Assembly (NCBI RefSeq): GCF_003990975.1
Contig: NZ_RZJR01000015.1
Location: 58,037 to 122,036 of the forward strand
Direction: 5' to 3'
Length of the DNA: 64,000 nt
Source of the DNA: Cohnella sp. AR92
GTDB taxonomy: Bacteria > Bacillota > Bacilli > Paenibacillales > Paenibacillaceae
Positions 16,258-24,581 of this stretch are shown piece by piece. Position 1 is the stretch's first letter, and the number at the start of each line of letters is the position of its first letter. The notes under the pieces are model-generated. The model searched no databases and was not told the origin of the DNA. It was given only the letters and a program-made list of their open reading frames with translations. A program made the translations under genes and the position numbers.

Positions 16258-17211
16258 TTAGTTGTTAATTAGATACGGCTCTTTATCAACCTTTGGGTGA
16301 CGTCTACCGGAGTCACCATCGAGATGCTTTAAGAGCATAAGGCGCATTTCGCGGAATTCCTCTCCTGTCGCTTTAGCCTTCAACAAGAAAACCCGAAATG
16401 TAAATTTGTTGTTATTGGACATAGCTATTCGGGTTGTGGCTTTCTTCTGCCGTAGGGCTTGCGCTGTGATAATTAGAGATAGCTGTATGTATGACTTGAT
16501 CTTAACGGCATCTAGGGAACTGTTAAATAACCTATACTCAATGGCAGTAAACCTTTTACTTAGCAGGTTATGGAGATTCAACACCCGATAACGTGACTCA
16601 TTCCTTCGCAGGGTTCGGGTCGCCGCGAGTGCGTTAAAGCCGGAATACCACACGTTTGCAAACTCCTCGAATGTCTTCGGTTTGGCTCGGTTTAAAACCT
16701 CAATGAACTCCTCCGACAGATCGTTACAGTATTGCTTCTTACGTGACTCACTTACGCGAAGGGCGTTGGTCAGGAGGTGCTGTTTGCTGTAGACCAAGTT
16801 GCATAATATACGTAAGGACTTCGGTGTGAATCTCGATGCATCAATGTGGACGTGGATTCCGCAGTTAGCACCGGTTATCGCTCCAGCTGCTTTTAATGCT
16901 GAGACAACCCCAAAAAGCATCGGTAGATCGTGATACTGCAGGATCGACGTGACCATTTCGCATTTGTACTCTTCTGTAGCTGGGATAACCGTGTTGCCCT
17001 CTTTCTTTTGTGCATCTACGGAATCGTCCCTATCGATCTTCCAAATGCGACCATGCCAATCCGGTATATGATATTCATCATTGTTCCAACCACCAAACAT
17101 TGCGTAAGTCGTTCCAAAATACTCCACTAATACTTTGGCGGCTTCGAATCGGGTGATACCCGAAAATTCTAATTCAACTCCAAAATCCAAATCATCGAAC
17201 CCCACTTGCAA
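16258..17211 (-). CDS. Amidoligase family enzyme (Amidoligase_2)
   Basis: A protein of about 317 residues with a glutamine-synthetase/GCS-type fold. The N-terminal DFGVELEFSGI is the hallmark Mg/ATP-binding FG.E.E motif. A central NCGIHVHIDASRFTP gives the H.H strand, and ARTLRRNESRYRVLNLHNLL with TAIEYRLFNSSLD gives the R..Y...N...E.R.F motif. Such enzymes form amide bonds between carboxylates and amines. A TTG at 17211 has AGGAGGG six bases upstream; the ATG at 17235 has none and follows a terminator closely, so I prefer TTG. The next gene is GGCT-like, supporting a peptide-modification pathway. Confidence 0.85.
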   Translation of the reverse strand: MQVGFDDLDFGVELEFSGITRFEAAKVLVEYFGTTYAMFGGWNNDEYHIPDWHGRIWKIDRDDSVDAQKKEGNTVIPATEEYKCEMVTSILQYHDLPMLFGVVSALKAAGAITGANCGIHVHIDASRFTPKSLRILCNLVYSKQHLLTNALRVSESRKKQYCNDLSEEFIEVLNRAKPKTFEEFANVWYSGFNALAATRTLRRNESRYRVLNLHNLLSKRFTAIEYRLFNSSLDAVKIKSYIQLSLIITAQALRQKKATTRIAMSNNNKFTFRVFLLKAKATGEEFREMRLMLLKHLDGDSGRRHPKVDKEPYLINN

Positions 17212-17248
17212 TGAAAGCCCTCCTAACTTAGCCATGATAAAAGAAGAA

Positions 17249-17277
17249 AACCACCCTGAGTCGGCGCTCGGGTGGTT
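17249..17277 (-). terminator. Terminator of the 17281-17391 small gene
   Basis: Stem AACCACCCGAG/CTCAGGGTGGTT, followed on the leftward strand by TTCTTCTTTT. It begins four bases after the stop codon at 17281. Confidence 0.85.
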
Positions 17278-17280
17278 GGG

Positions 17281-17391
17281 TTAGGTTAAACCCCTGACGG
17301 TATGGTCAGTTACCAGAGGTTGCGGCTTCTGTAAGTGCACAATACTTATATATCCATCAATAAACTGCATACCAAAGCACCTTATATCCAT
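17281..17391 (-). CDS. Small protein, 36 residues
   Basis: A short leftward frame beginning MDIRCFGMQFIDGYISIVHL, with a GGGGTGGTG Shine-Dalgarno just upstream of ATG 17391. A strong terminator follows directly behind the stop. These two signals, not the sequence itself, support it as a real gene. There is no signal peptide; one possible short amphipathic stretch. It is followed by the amidoligase gene, whose mRNA would need a promoter of its own or read-through. Function unknown. Confidence 0.5.
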   Translation of the reverse strand: MDIRCFGMQFIDGYISIVHLQKPQPLVTDHTVRGLT

Positions 17392-17541
17392 CGCATTCAC
17401 CACCCCAAGAAATTACCAATATATTGATCGTTGTGATTCTACCATTATTGTTTTATTGTGACCAGTTTCTCGACCCGCTCAACTCCGAGGGAGTTCAAAA
17501 ATGTTCAAACCGTTTTTGTGAGAGCTTAGTGGATAAAGAAA

Positions 17542-17566
17542 AACCACCCTACGAGGGTGGGTGGTT
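17542..17566 (-). terminator. Terminator of the 17585-17909 gene
   Basis: Stem CCACCCT/AGGGTGG, loop CGT region; the leftward strand continues TTTTTCTTT. It lies 19 bp after the stop at 17585. Confidence 0.85.
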
Positions 17567-17584
17567 AAGTGCTGCAATATTGAA

Positions 17585-17909
17585 TTAGTCCTGCATTGCT
17601 TTTCTGACAGCAAACTCATTCACTTTGTCTTGGCATTCAAAAACCGAATCGATCAACCCCTGAAGCTCTTCAACCAAATCATCTAAGCCTTGAAGAAACA
17701 GTGAGCACCCCTGTGAGGTATTTTTATAAACATGACAGTTACCTTGATGAAAGTAAAGTAAAAGCTGACGGATTTGCCCTTTAGATCAAGTCTCTTACCA
17801 CAACACTTACCTTAGTCAGGTCGAAGTAGTAATCAAACTCGTCTCTATTCAGTCTCATCAACTTATTAATCCGACTTCGTCTTAGGAAGATCAGCTTTCC
17901 AAGCCCCAT
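17585..17909 (-). pseudogene. Small gene split by one frameshift
   Basis: A leftward frame begins at ATG 17909 after GAGGGAG (MGLGKLIFLRRSRINKLMRL...) and stops at 17781 after 42 residues. An overlapping frame continues directly with SKGQIRQLLLYFHQGNCHVY and ends at 17585 in a helical, acidic C-terminus (LDDLVEELQGLIDSVFECQD). Joined, this is one protein of about 105 residues with its own Shine-Dalgarno and terminator. Intact signals on both sides make a sequencing error, a recent mutation or a programmed shift all possible. I do not recognise the product. Confidence 0.5.
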
Positions 17910-17926
17910 AACGTAAACTCCCTCAG

Positions 17927-18742
17927 TTATTTCATAGCTGCCGCCTTTTTAAGCTGCATCGCATTACTTTCTTGCATCGACATATCTAAATTGTGTCTGT
18001 TAAAAACCGTTGACTTAGTAGGATTATACCCCTGCATCGAAGCTAAAGCATGAATACCGTAGAATAGTGGCAATTTCCGAACATAAAGCGAACCCTGCTC
18101 AGTTGTGACATTGACTATTTCCTCATACTTTGTCTGCATGTCAGTTACATCAGGTGTAACGGCATTATTTTGTATGCGACTAGGGATATACTCACACACT
18201 GTACTCTCTATTGAGTTCAGCTTTTCATCTAGGTTAAGATGAGTGGTTCCATGTGTCCTACAAACCATTGGGCGTTTGTTGTAGACCGAACATCTTCCAG
18301 TCTCCTTGTTAAGAAGCGGACAGGGGAAGCTCGTTCTAGTTTTACCCCCTTTGAAGGATGAGTACTTATATAAATCGCCCTCATAATCAAGCTGCGTCTG
18401 AATTGCATTATCTACATCTGGATGTTCAACTTGGAAGGCACGGACGTTATTCATCACCTTTTTATATAGGTTGGCAATTTCCTGTTCAGTCCACGTATTA
18501 TGAATTTCATCCAAGATTATCTCAAGCTCAACTTCCGAGACAGCGAAGAAGTCGCTACAGCAATTATTGCACCCCGAGAAACACTGAGGCTTACTCTCCT
18601 TATCCATAAAATAATCCTCGACTGTATGTTCTACTTGCTCAAATAACTTAAATAGGTGAGCTGCTCGGCTGTCAGATGCAACCCGGTGACAGTTTTTCGA
18701 AGCTTTACCGCTTCCACAAAAGCATCGTTCTTTCTTAGCCAT
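17927..18742 (-). CDS. YkgJ-type cysteine-cluster protein with SEC-C motif
   Basis: A 271-residue protein. The N-terminus KERCFCGSGKASKNCHR is a SEC-C zinc-binding motif. The middle has the YkgJ cluster: SGCNNCCSDFFAVSEVE near residue 55, then FPCPLLNKETGRCSVYNKRP and MVCRTHGTTH, a set of conserved cysteines that bind zinc or an iron-sulfur centre. The C-terminal 90 residues are helical. The start has GGAGGTAG. Metal binding is well supported by the motifs; the biological role of the family is unknown. It stands apart from neighbours by 130 bp on the upstream side. Confidence 0.85.
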   Translation of the reverse strand: MAKKERCFCGSGKASKNCHRVASDSRAAHLFKLFEQVEHTVEDYFMDKESKPQCFSGCNNCCSDFFAVSEVELEIILDEIHNTWTEQEIANLYKKVMNNVRAFQVEHPDVDNAIQTQLDYEGDLYKYSSFKGGKTRTSFPCPLLNKETGRCSVYNKRPMVCRTHGTTHLNLDEKLNSIESTVCEYIPSRIQNNAVTPDVTDMQTKYEEIVNVTTEQGSLYVRKLPLFYGIHALASMQGYNPTKSTVFNRHNLDMSMQESNAMQLKKAAAMK

Positions 18743-18873
18743 TTTCTACCTCCAAAATCTCATGATTTTCTATGTCGACTGATATAAAGTGAATCAGTAC
18801 TAAACCATCTCGATGCTTGTAAATATTCGCCAAATTGCGACCAACTTCCTTCTTTCTCCTTAGTGATTAAGAC

Positions 18874-19143
18874 CTAATCCTCGAACATGTCGGAGAACTC
18901 ACTTCGGATCGAATCGTAGCAGTGATCGCAGACTACAATGTTCTTGTCGCCCATACCGATGAACTTTGCATTTACTCTAAAATCGACTTCGGGCAGAACC
19001 TCGGGCGGCAGGAAGCTCTTGCTACATATACCACAAGAGCAGTGGAGCTTCATGTAATCATCAAGGCAAAGCGACCCCATATCGTGGGTGAAATGATTGA
19101 ACAGCACTTCCTCTTCCTTCTGACAAAATACACAGCAACTCAT
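18874..19143 (-). CDS. Small zinc-finger-like protein
   Basis: An 89-residue protein with three Cys pairs: MSCCVFCQKEEE at the start, LHCSCGICSKSF in the middle and VVCDHCYDSIRSEF near the end. The spacing suggests two treble-clef or zinc-ribbon units. The start has CAGGAGGCG. It lies in the same leftward run as the YkgJ-type gene. I do not recognise the family; a small nucleic-acid- or protein-binding factor of a phage-like element is the likely type. Confidence 0.7.
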   Translation of the reverse strand: MSCCVFCQKEEEVLFNHFTHDMGSLCLDDYMKLHCSCGICSKSFLPPEVLPEVDFRVNAKFIGMGDKNIVVCDHCYDSIRSEFSDMFED

Positions 19144-19180
19144 CTACAACGCCTCCTGATTTGTTATTGAATGCAAAAAG

Positions 19181-19218
19181 ACCGCAGACTTCGCCCGTCA
19201 TAGGCAATGTCTGCGGTT
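19181..19218 (-). terminator. Terminator of the phospholipase-D-like gene
   Basis: Stem ACCGCAGAC/GTCTGCGGT with a 19-base loop; the leftward strand continues CTTTTTGC. Confidence 0.8.
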
Positions 19219-19344
19219 CTTCCGCATTGAAGTTATGTAATTATTACCAATATACCCCAATTGGGTGAAGTAAGCAAATGAATTTTTCCTTGTCAGATCA
19301 TAATAAGTTAAGACTCGTGGCGGAAAATGAAAGTCAGTCCCTTC

Positions 19345-20109
19345 TTAGTTCTGTTGATGTTCTACAAGCAACCTTGTAAATTCATCAGCAAATTTCCTTA
19401 CGAAGTCTCTATCCAGTGCAGTTGCCCAAGTTTCATTATTGTTTATTGCATTATTGCTCCAATTATAGGTACCGTGCATGACATATTCAAAATCTATAAT
19501 GCAAAATTTATCATGAACTCTATTGGATAAATTCTTACCCCAAAGTTTTACTTTCATTACTTCAAAATTCCGTTCTAAATCGGGAAGTAAATATTTATTT
19601 GAGTCTTCGGCTGATGTGATAATACGGATGTTAACCCCTACTTGTTTTCTTAACAGCAATTCCTTAAAAATGTCTCTATCCGTAAACCAAGCAACCGCTA
19701 TCCATATCGTATATTTCGCACCACGAATACCTTGAATGATTACTTCTTTTATTTCGTCAAAAACCACATCATGTTCTTTGTGTAAATCTTCTTCAAGATC
19801 TACAGGTTTTGGCTTTATTTGGATTCCTGCATACTCATAGTCGATCATAGTATCAGTCGGTTTCATATAAACTTCAGATGCGACTCTTTCGAAGTCATCT
19901 TCTAGAAATCTCGCCATTTCTAACATTGGGATTGGTACTCTTAAACAAACATACTCCCGAAAATGGTCCTGTTTACGACCATAAGTACCAGTTCTTTCAT
20001 AGGTAAGCACGGAATACCTTAAAATCCCAAGTAATTCGCTTTTATTATTATACTTCTTGTCATACTTTATTGCTTCTATCATGGTTTTCAAAAATTGTTC
20101 TTCCTTCAT
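19345..20109 (-). CDS. Phospholipase-D-fold protein (possible nuclease)
   Basis: A 254-residue protein. The N-terminal 110 residues are helical and unrecognised. The C-terminal half is one PLD domain with the HKD motif VHDKFCIIDFEYVMHGTYNW (H.K....D......G..NWS) near residues 205-225, followed by NNNETWA. One motif per chain is typical of dimeric bacterial endonucleases of the Nuc type and of phospholipase-like effectors. ILTSAED-like strands (IRIITSAEDSNKYLL) precede it. There is no signal peptide, so it acts in the cytoplasm, which favours a nucleic-acid substrate. Single gene with terminator. Confidence 0.85.
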   Translation of the reverse strand: MKEEQFLKTMIEAIKYDKKYNNKSELLGILRYSVLTYERTGTYGRKQDHFREYVCLRVPIPMLEMARFLEDDFERVASEVYMKPTDTMIDYEYAGIQIKPKPVDLEEDLHKEHDVVFDEIKEVIIQGIRGAKYTIWIAVAWFTDRDIFKELLLRKQVGVNIRIITSAEDSNKYLLPDLERNFEVMKVKLWGKNLSNRVHDKFCIIDFEYVMHGTYNWSNNAINNNETWATALDRDFVRKFADEFTRLLVEHQQN

Positions 20110-20206
20110 TCATGCTCCTCCTAAAAATCCCATTAACCATAACATACCATATATCATTGATTATCTCGATTAGTTTCATCCTTCCTCGAAATTCAAGTAC
20201 TGCAAA

Positions 20207-20923
20207 CTACTTGTAATAGCTCATATCTCCAACTAAAGTAACTAATGTATTAAATGGAATATGTTGTACCTCGTTTAAGTTCTTATTAACGATGAGTGAG
20301 GAAATAAAATCAGCCGGTTCAAACAAAGCAAATCTTACGGTCGCAGAGTTATTTTCCGTATATTTATGAACTTGGATCTGCCCGAGGGCTAGTTTCCAAC
20401 TTCTATCGGGTTGTACTATTGCAACCATCAGTCTTAAACACAAGTTAAGGGATTCTAGGCTGTATTGTGCGACCTTACCGAGAATTGACTTCTGGGATTG
20501 ATCACCGAAACCGAACTTTGAACTGATCGAGTATACCCCGATTCCCCCTAGGAAGTTTGTCTCTTTTACGTATTTGAATTCTTGCGCTACGTATAACGGT
20601 GATTGAAATGCGTCAAAGACCAGGCATCTAACCGGCTGCTCGCAGGGTAAAGCAGCCTCTGGACAAACGTTACTAAAACCCCTGGTCTCAACTGGTACAG
20701 TTTCAATAAAGGAAACAAAGAACTCATCAGAATAAGTACGAAGTTGGCTTTTGGAAACAGAATACACCAATCTTGAGTAGCCCTCTTCTGTGTACTTAGA
20801 TTTAGCAATATCGATTAACTGCGAAGGGTCCGCAACTGATACCCCGATAATACGAGCGGTGTACGGATTGGGTGGGCTGTACTCATGGAATGATAATCGG
20901 CGGTGAATTCTTGGCAATGCCAA
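20207..20923 (-). CDS. Hypothetical protein downstream of the HTH trio
   Basis: A protein of about 238 residues that I do not recognise. Only TTG starts fit (20923 or, with better spacing to AGGGGG, 20917). Its beginning overlaps the end of the preceding HTH gene by about 40 bases, so it belongs to the same operon. Visible features: a Cys pair (NVCPEAALPCEQP), a glycine-rich stretch (FLGGIGVYSISSKFGFGDQS), and the strand-like C-terminus FNTLVTLVGDMSYYK. No membrane segment. Confidence 0.6.
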   Translation of the reverse strand: MALPRIHRRLSFHEYSPPNPYTARIIGVSVADPSQLIDIAKSKYTEEGYSRLVYSVSKSQLRTYSDEFFVSFIETVPVETRGFSNVCPEAALPCEQPVRCLVFDAFQSPLYVAQEFKYVKETNFLGGIGVYSISSKFGFGDQSQKSILGKVAQYSLESLNLCLRLMVAIVQPDRSWKLALGQIQVHKYTENNSATVRFALFEPADFISSLIVNKNLNEVQHIPFNTLVTLVGDMSYYK

Positions 20924-21407
20924 TGCCCCCTATCTTAAGTTTCTTACCTCTATATAAAGACTTCAAAGCTTCTTCTGAAAACTCGGGTAGGTCATAAGGA
21001 TTGATTACTGACTTTCTAATGTCACCAAATTCTGATAGTGCCTGCCGAACAACTTTGATATCTTCAGCATCTTTAATTCGATTTATCTGAATGCCGATCA
21101 AACTGACCAAGTTTTTTGATGCATAATGGACGTTACCTGCGACCACTTTAACAGAAACCTTAAAACGATCTGCAACTTTCTGGTAATTCAAGTTGCCTTC
21201 GGACAAATAATAATAAAGTCGATCACCTACATCACTGAAAGTCTGATGATTAGTATAAGTGATGTATTCCTTGGCGAAGTCCAAGATCTCTTCAAGAGCG
21301 ATGACTTTTTCCTGAATTAACTCTTTCTTTGCTACATCCCGACAAAATCGCCTCTCTGCATTGAGGAAACCAATTGACTGCCTCATTTGTACGAATATGT
21401 TTGCCAT
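20883..21407 (-). CDS. HTH protein, member 3 of a tandem family
   Basis: A 174-residue protein. I chose ATG 21407, which follows GGTGGAGGAGAGG; the open frame extends further but only through non-matching sequence. The central part LYYYLSEGNLNYQKVADRFK followed by VSVKVVAGNVHYASKNLVSLIG aligns by eye with the second family member. It has the shape of a helix-turn-helix with a preceding helix, like a sigma region 4 or phage regulator. It is third in an operon of related genes leading from the iteron region. Probably DNA-binding; the target is unknown. Confidence 0.65.
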   Translation of the reverse strand: MANIFVQMRQSIGFLNAERRFCRDVAKKELIQEKVIALEEILDFAKEYITYTNHQTFSDVGDRLYYYLSEGNLNYQKVADRFKVSVKVVAGNVHYASKNLVSLIGIQINRIKDAEDIKVVRQALSEFGDIRKSVINPYDLPEFSEEALKSLYRGKKLKIGGIGIAKNSPPIIIP

Positions 21408-21423
21408 GATCCTCTCCTCCACC

Positions 21424-22167
21424 TCATGCGTTATATGGGTTTTGGTTTTGAAGCCATTGTTGTAACTGTTCAATCTGTTCTCCAATTTTGAAGTACTTCC
21501 CGGTGTCCGACTCGCTGAACTCTCCGTTAAAGAAAAGTTTGAGCACTTCTCGATCATACTTCGAACCATTCAGGGAGCTTACCAACGAAAGCAAATGAGC
21601 TAACTTGTCCTGATCGCACTCTTGGGTCAAGACATACTTGGCATAATGAGCAAATACCCCGATGCGGGAAATTTCCTTAGTACAGTCGGCTAAACTGAAC
21701 TTGGGATTGTACTTCGGCTTTGGTAAGTAAGGTTCTATTCCCGAAAGAAAGTAGCCATAAGATGGTACCCCGGAAGCAACCACCTTACGGAACTCATCTA
21801 GTCCCGTCTCAATAGTTGATATATCCTGTGCTTGCTCAATTACGCTAAGTGGCTTGCCGATCAACGATCTGACCTTGTCCGATACATATTTCAGACTTAC
21901 CTCTATTGCATTTACTGACACATTAAAAGTAGCTGCGGTCTTCTTAGCATTCAAGTCTGCTTTTTTCAGGTAATGTTCCATACGTTCTCTGGTTTTTTGA
22001 TGTGAAACCCACGAAAGTGATCCGAGATAACGTAGTACTTCATAGACAGCCTCTAACCTCTTATGCTCTATTTCAAGTTTTTCATTGTAGACATCATCAC
22101 TTATACGGGATTGAACAGTTTCTATCCAGTCTCTTACTTCACGAAAAATATTAGGTTTGTGCTTCAT
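21424..22167 (-). CDS. HTH protein, member 2 of a tandem family
   Basis: A 247-residue protein starting at ATG 22167 with AAGGGGTGA, overlapping the previous gene by 17 bases. MEHYLKKADLNAKKTAATFN and then VSVNAIEVSLKYVSDKVRSLIG match the corresponding part of the third member (same spacing of YL, DLN/NLN, A..F.VS, Y.S.K...LIG). The C-terminal 110 residues are extra and helical. The start of the operon is the 23-kb intergenic region with iteron-like repeats, so a replication or copy-control role is possible but unproven. Confidence 0.65.
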   Translation of the reverse strand: MKHKPNIFREVRDWIETVQSRISDDVYNEKLEIEHKRLEAVYEVLRYLGSLSWVSHQKTRERMEHYLKKADLNAKKTAATFNVSVNAIEVSLKYVSDKVRSLIGKPLSVIEQAQDISTIETGLDEFRKVVASGVPSYGYFLSGIEPYLPKPKYNPKFSLADCTKEISRIGVFAHYAKYVLTQECDQDKLAHLLSLVSSLNGSKYDREVLKLFFNGEFSESDTGKYFKIGEQIEQLQQWLQNQNPYNA

Positions 22168-22639
22168 ATCGTTCACCCCTTGCAGAAGACTTAAGGTATC
22201 TACGTCCCAACTCCTGATTTTCGAAAACAGTTCGGTACCATGCGACTACATCCTCAACGTCTTCCTGCGACCTACTCTTTAAAAGAGCTTCAATCTTATC
22301 ACTCCTGAATAAAGTCGCTGCCAATAGAAATCGAAATTCATTTCTTGCTGCCCTCAGTGAATTGACACTCATAAATTGACGATTCACATACTTTTTTGAG
22401 CACTTTTCGCCACTAAGACACAAGCCTAACAGGACTTTATTTCTTTCAGAACTTTCCTCTATCAATTTCAGTACTGAACTGATACTTTCAATAATTACCT
22501 GCTTAAGCTTGATTAAGTATCGTTCTTCATCGGTCAGAAACGCTGATTCCAACCGCACTTTCATTTCGCCATACCCCTCTATTAGAGAATGGAACTCATC
22601 TGCAACAAGTGGTAATGCCTTTTCAATGTCATTCGCCAT
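22151..22639 (-). CDS. HTH-like protein, member 1 of a tandem family
   Basis: A 162-residue helical protein. ATG 22639 sits 9 bases after AAAGGAGGA; the ATG at 22648 touches that signal, so the shorter start is preferred. The middle, LCLSGEKCSKKYVNRQFMSV followed by NSLRAARNEFRFLLA, is a diverged version of the HTH seen in the two following genes. First gene of the leftward operon and closest to the repeat region at 23276-23401. No assigned family. Confidence 0.6.
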   Translation of the reverse strand: MANDIEKALPLVADEFHSLIEGYGEMKVRLESAFLTDEERYLIKLKQVIIESISSVLKLIEESSERNKVLLGLCLSGEKCSKKYVNRQFMSVNSLRAARNEFRFLLAATLFRSDKIEALLKSRSQEDVEDVVAWYRTVFENQELGRRYLKSSARGERYEAQT

Positions 22640-23275
22640 GTCAAACATTCCTCCTTTATGAATATGTAGTCACTACAACTGCCGACATTCATATTGAAGT
22701 CAGCTAAAAACAACAAAAACGATTCCGCAGTTTATTTCTGACCCCTACTTAGGATTAGGGGAGCCGCATACCACTTTTTCGAGATCAAAGCATCCTTTAG
22801 ATCTGAGCCGAACGTGCAACCCAAGCCTTCCAAGGAGCTGCGGGTGAGGGGAAATTGGGTTGTAGTTTTCCGTCAGTAGGAGTGTTAAGTAGAATAAAAT
22901 ACACTTGATCAAAATCTGTTGAAAACGAAAATATCTGCAGAGCAGGCGACAAACGGGGATATAGGTTGCTTGGGATGAGCAGTATCAGAGGTTATTGCGG
23001 CTAACTAAGGAGTTGTTTGAGCTAATCACCTGCAATCATCATAATTAAGGTCAATTAAGTCAAATACGGCTTTGAATTCACCCATCATTTCTATTCAGCA
23101 TTTAATGTTCTGTCTTCTCACAACAAAGTAGAATCAATCGGATCGAAAACACAGGAAAACAACATAATTAGGGGTATTATTCCTTATCGTAATTCCATAA
23201 GGGTTTATTTTCAGGCCTGAGATCGACTTACCGTATACTGTCACAAAGATAGATAAAATCATAGTGGGTCTTCAA

Positions 23276-23401
23276 TTTATAAAATGGACTTCGGTTTGTT
23301 ATAAAATTCTCTGGACTTTTATAAAATCAACTTCGTTGGGTTATAAAATTCTCTTCAATTTTATAAATCGAACTTCGCCTCGTTATAAAATCTCCTGACT
23401 T
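23276..23401. repeat. Iteron-like array, three 42-bp units
   Basis: TTATAAA occurs six times, beginning at 23277, 23299, 23319, 23341, 23361 and 23383, so spacings alternate 22 and 20 bp and every second copy is exactly 42 bp apart. Odd copies continue as TTATAAAATNNACTTCG and even copies as TTATAAAATTCTCT. All copies therefore lie on the same helix face, two turns apart, as expected for cooperative protein binding. Confidence 0.8.
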
Positions 23402-23497
23402 ACTAAACTGACTTCATCTGATAATTTGTTCTTGCTTCGAGACATTGTGTGAATAAATGGTCTTAAATCTTGATAATTAGCTTTTCACGCAAGAAAC

Positions 23498-23506
23498 TTA
23501 TCCACC
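23498..23506 (+). promoter_or_regulatory. DnaA-box-like site
   Basis: TTATCCACC differs in one base from the consensus TTATCCACA. It lies 97 bp right of the iteron array. A single such site can occur by chance; position next to iterons raises its weight. Confidence 0.4.
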
Positions 23507-23553
23507 GTAACGCCAGTTGATCATCATTTTCTTAAAGTATCTGATTTACGATT

Positions 23554-23745
23554 GTGAGAATACTCACTGTTGTCGTTCTGTCGGAAACTTTGCACAAGAT
23601 TGCTTGTGTGGGACGGGTACGCATGGTAGAACATCTGGGACGTATTTTAGTTTCAAATCAGGAGTCGATTTTATCAACTTTATCGGGTATGATTGGGGCT
23701 TATAAGGGTAGAAATACCCCGGATCAGCAAATGAAGGAGGGATAA
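23554..23745 (+). CDS. Possible small protein before HAD gene
   Basis: An open frame of 63 residues (GTG start) or 40 residues (internal ATG at 23623) ending in QQMKEG. Its last codons form the Shine-Dalgarno of the HAD gene, three bases before that start. A hydrophobic first part (RILTVVVLSETLHKIACVG) may be a membrane or amphipathic helix. Neither start has a good ribosome site, so coding is uncertain. No family recognised. Confidence 0.4.
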   Translation: MRILTVVVLSETLHKIACVGRVRMVEHLGRILVSNQESILSTLSGMIGAYKGRNTPDQQMKEG

Positions 23746-23748
23746 AAA

Positions 23749-24213
23749 GTGGATACAGGCTTTACTGTTTTTCTAGACTTTGACGGAGTTTTGGTAACCA
23801 AATACTCAACTGAAAGTTTAGGTAACTCCGAGCCACGCTTCGATCCCGAATGCGTTGAGAACTTTAAACATATTATCGAACGGCTTAAAGCGAAGTACGG
23901 AGAAATCACCATAATCGTGGCTTCTAACTGGAGGTTCAATCTGAACGAGGGGACCATTACTGAACTGCTACTTGAACAATACGAACTAGATAATTATCTA
24001 ACTGCTGCAAATATTACCTTTCTTGATAGGCTGCACAGCAAGATTGAAGGAATAATGAGCGTTATCAACGAGAAGCGATTAACCCCTTCACAGAGTGTTA
24101 TCCTCGATGATGAATACCTTGGAGAAGAATTGGCTGCTTATCAAATACGGACACGAAGTGAGGATGGGATTCGAGACTTGGAATCATTAGAACTTATCAT
24201 CCTGAACCGGTAA
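23749..24213 (+). CDS. HAD-superfamily protein
   Basis: A 154-residue protein starting at GTG 23749 after AAGGAGGG. The HAD motif I is FLDFDGVLVTKYS near residue 6 (nucleophile Asp and DxD partner). Motif II is the Ser in IIVASNWRFN, and motif IV is the acidic pair in SVILDDEYLG. Small HAD proteins of this layout in phages and bacteria are phosphatases or polynucleotide 3'-phosphatase-like repair enzymes. The cap is minimal, which allows large substrates. Only clear rightward gene of this part; its promoter should lie in the iteron region. Confidence 0.85.
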   Translation: MDTGFTVFLDFDGVLVTKYSTESLGNSEPRFDPECVENFKHIIERLKAKYGEITIIVASNWRFNLNEGTITELLLEQYELDNYLTAANITFLDRLHSKIEGIMSVINEKRLTPSQSVILDDEYLGEELAAYQIRTRSEDGIRDLESLELIILNR

Positions 24214-24507
24214 TATAACTATCGCCTTGTATACACCTTTAACATTTAGACAGAACGAATGACCACCACCGACGTAACACGGATAGGAGCCGCCGTGGCG
24301 AATGAAACAGGGCGAGGGCGAGGGGTAAACCAGACAAGGGCATAAGCGGGCTCGTTGGGCGATTTAGAGGGCAACAGAGGGACAAGCCTTAGAGGGCTAC
24401 CCCGAAGGGATTGAAAAGAAACACTAAAGGCGACATTTACTGAGTTTTAGCTCAACGGCTAATCGAATACTCACTGTCGAGTTGGTTAGGTCGGGAAATC
24501 TTCTCAA

Positions 24508-24530
24508 TCTGCCTGGGTGGGCGGGTGCGT
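24508..24530. repeat. Dispersed G-rich repeat, copy 3
   Basis: Contains CTGCCTGGGTGGGCGGGTG. Unlike copies 1 and 2 it is not directly upstream of a leftward gene start. Confidence 0.6.
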
Positions 24531-24581
24531 GTGGAACGGAGATACCCTGCTCATCCTAAGAGACTTTCTCAGAATACGAAA

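Larger units (their letters stand above)
22640..23553. other. Long AT-rich intergenic region with iterons
   Basis: This 0.9-kb stretch has no gene I can support and separates a leftward operon from a rightward one. Its right part holds a 42-bp-period repeat array (23276-23401) and a near-consensus DnaA box (23498-23506). The left part (22650-23270) shows only scattered AT-rich tracts. The layout suits a replication origin or a divergent control region. Confidence 0.55.

Noticed and set aside
17249..17277. Further copy of the dispersed G-rich GGGTG repeat
   Set aside because: The GGGTGG here is one arm of a terminator hairpin whose other arm is CCACCC; it lacks the CTGCYTGGGTG context. Same for 17542-17566.
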